A DNA stretch of 64,000 nucleotides from Myxococcus fulvus (GTDB lineage: Bacteria > Myxococcota > Myxococcia > Myxococcales > Myxococcaceae): the NCBI RefSeq assembly GCF_900111765.1, contig NZ_FOIB01000008.1, positions 372,001-436,000 of the forward strand, written 5' to 3'. Position 1 is the stretch's first letter; each line of letters begins with the position of its first letter. The position numbers were made by a program, and so were the translations under genes. Positions 63,021 through 64,000 of the stretch are shown here, one piece after another. The notes beneath the pieces are model-generated. The model did no database searches, was not told where the DNA came from, and saw nothing but the letters and a program-made list of their open reading frames with translations.

Positions 63021-63250
63021 ACGTGCGGGCGCACCGCGAGCGTTTGTTGCTCGCGGTGCTGCTCCGTGAAAGCGGTTGTGACCTGTGCATCCGCCTCGCG
63101 GCGCAGGCGGGCGACGGCTTGGTGTCGACGTGACAAGGCGAATCGAGAGAGGTCGTCGCTCGCATTGCTCCTATGCGAGCACGGTCGTGGCCCGCGCATC
63201 CGCCTCGCGCGTGAGCAGGCAAAGGCTCGGCGTCGACGTGACAGGAGTGA
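63021..63250 (+). repeat. Decayed ~108-bp tandem repeat, non-coding
   Basis: Copies begin with ACGTG at 63021, 63128 and 63236 (periods 107 and 108 nt; the third is only a stub). Best-kept part: GCATCCGCCTCGCG at 63087 and 63197 and GTCGACGTGACA at 63124 and 63232. No open frame runs through; looks like remains of a repeat gene. Confidence 0.65.
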
Positions 63251-63296
63251 GCAGCTTCAACGCGGCGTTGGGTGCGCGACAGTGTGGTGTCGGTGG

Positions 63297-63659
63297 TCAG
63301 CGGACTCGCGAGGGCGCGCCCTGATGCGCCATCGCGGCCGCCTGGGCCAATCGCTTGCGAATCTGGACGACGACGTCGTGCAGCTCGTCGAGCCGCTCGA
63401 GGACGCGAAGGTCATCCCCGGTGTTGATGAGGTTCACCGGTGACAGCGTCGCGCCGCGTAACGTGCTCAACACGTCGTGGAAGTGCGCTTCCACGTCACC
63501 GAGTGCATCCAGCCCTTCCCTCAAGTCATCCTCGAGCAGGTCGACGAGCACCGCCGCGTCGGTGCGAGCGGGGAGCGCGCGGGCGAGGCGTTCGGTGGCC
63601 ACTCGGACCGGGTCGGCCTGGCGCGAGAGCACGGGGGCGGCGAGGGCGAGAGGGGGCAT
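63297..63659 (-). CDS. Small helical protein of unknown function
   Basis: 120 residues from ATG 63659 (GTG 63686 would add nine). Mostly helix: ERLARALPARTDAAVLVDLLEDDLREGLDALGDVEAHFHDVLSTLRG, then LERLDELHDVVVQIRKRL. No signal peptide or known family. The composition and third-position G/C fit a gene. Runs toward the decayed repeat. About 60 nt separate its start from the next gene. Confidence 0.6.
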   Translation of the reverse strand: MPPLALAAPVLSRQADPVRVATERLARALPARTDAAVLVDLLEDDLREGLDALGDVEAHFHDVLSTLRGATLSPVNLINTGDDLRVLERLDELHDVVVQIRKRLAQAAAMAHQGAPSRVR

Positions 63660-63719
63660 GGGCTCGACGCTACAGGCCCGTAGCACCTCGTCAATTTTCC
63701 CGCCCCCGCGCCTCGGCCC

Positions 63720-64000
63720 TCAGCTGCCCTTCGCCGCGAACGCCTCTCGATGGGCCGACAGGAAATGGCTGACGCTGACGGGCGCCTGACCCGTGAGGTC
63801 CGCGATGGCCGAGGTCACTCCGCTCATGCGCCCCTGCGCCACCGCCACATCGAACGATGCGTAGGCCGCCGCCAACGGCGCGGGAAACCCATGCGCCACC
63901 AGGCCTGATGCCAGACTCGCCGCGTCCACGGCGACGTACTCAACCGGCCGCCCCGACAACTCACTCGCGAACCGCGCCAGCTCCGCCTGCGTCACCGCCG
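63720..64000 (-). CDS. C-terminal part of NmrA-like NAD(P)-binding oxidoreductase (cut by window end)
   Basis: About 93 visible residues; the frame runs on past the right edge. LTQAELARFASELSGRPVEYVAVD and QGRMSGVTSAIADLTGQAPVSVSHFLSAHREAF are the C-terminal signature of NmrA/QorB-type NAD(P)-dependent proteins of the SDR superfamily. The Rossmann N-terminus is outside the window. Substrate unknown. Confidence 0.75.
   Translation of the reverse strand, partial: AVTQAELARFASELSGRPVEYVAVDAASLASGLVAHGFPAPLAAAYASFDVAVAQGRMSGVTSAIADLTGQAPVSVSHFLSAHREAFAAKGS

Noticed and set aside
63021-63250. Possible CRISPR remnant
   Set aside because: Units are ~108 bp and similar throughout, with no repeat-spacer alternation and no cas genes.

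Overview
The window reads as chromosomal DNA of a myxobacterium (Myxococcaceae: Myxococcus, Corallococcus, Pyxidicoccus or a relative). Evidence: about 70% G+C with G/C at nearly every third codon position; a CdnL (CarD-like) protein at 50342-50836 that fits the 164-residue myxobacterial form I remember; a sigma factor next to a eukaryotic-type Ser/Thr kinase; many FHA, TPR and two-component proteins; and long low-complexity tails. I see no tRNA, rRNA, IS element, prophage or CRISPR array.

Layout. 1-5.3 kb: a translationally coupled trio (PilZ/acetyltransferase-like protein, SAM methyltransferase, double-kinase hybrid sensor). 5.5-8.5 kb: two convergent POT-family transporters separated by two hairpin terminators. 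8.5-13 kb: uvrA (minus) divergent from an EamA exporter, with a LexA-like site in the uvrA promoter and a candidate small RNA beyond the uvrA 3' end. 13-16 kb: a large lipoprotein with ASH repeats and a von Willebrand A domain. 16-20.4 kb: a sigma factor, a zinc-finger/kinase/TPR protein and a small unrecognised gene on the minus strand. 20.4-25.3 kb: a LysM/C39-type peptidase, a bacterial relative of the lariat-debranching enzyme DBR1, a lipoprotein hydrolase without an ordinary start codon, and a PAP2 phosphatase. 25.4-29.2 kb: a thioredoxin-MORN-TPR protein followed by an RHH-acidic-FHA protein. 29.3-32.3 kb: a beta-propeller protein divergent from a LysR regulator coupled to a double GNAT. 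32.4-39.4 kb: an AddB/AddA-like helicase-nuclease pair. 39.4-47.7 kb: purA, a TPR protein, a PH-like protein, an FHA protein, a DUF2071 protein, small membrane and secreted proteins and a CBM9-like lipoprotein. 47.7-53.3 kb: comEC, cdnL, an unknown membrane protein and an FHA/TPR-like protein. 53.4-61.4 kb: cysS, an M28 peptidase, uvrB-uvrC and a DUF507 protein. 61.5-64 kb: a secreted repeat-rich protein, a decayed 108-bp repeat and the C-terminus of an NmrA-like oxidoreductase.

How genes work together: all three excision-repair genes (uvrA; uvrB-uvrC as an operon) and an AddAB-like end-resection machine lie in one window, together with comEC for DNA uptake. The points I consider most novel are the DBR1-like phosphoesterase (myxobacteria make 2'-5' branched msDNA), Fe-S-type nuclease domains in both subunits of the AddAB-like pair, the sigma/zinc-finger/kinase/TPR module, and a recurrent start architecture in which a TA-containing -10-like element sits 14-17 nt before start codons that lack a Shine-Dalgarno sequence, suggesting leaderless transcripts. 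All functional calls are from reading the sequence; no database search was run.
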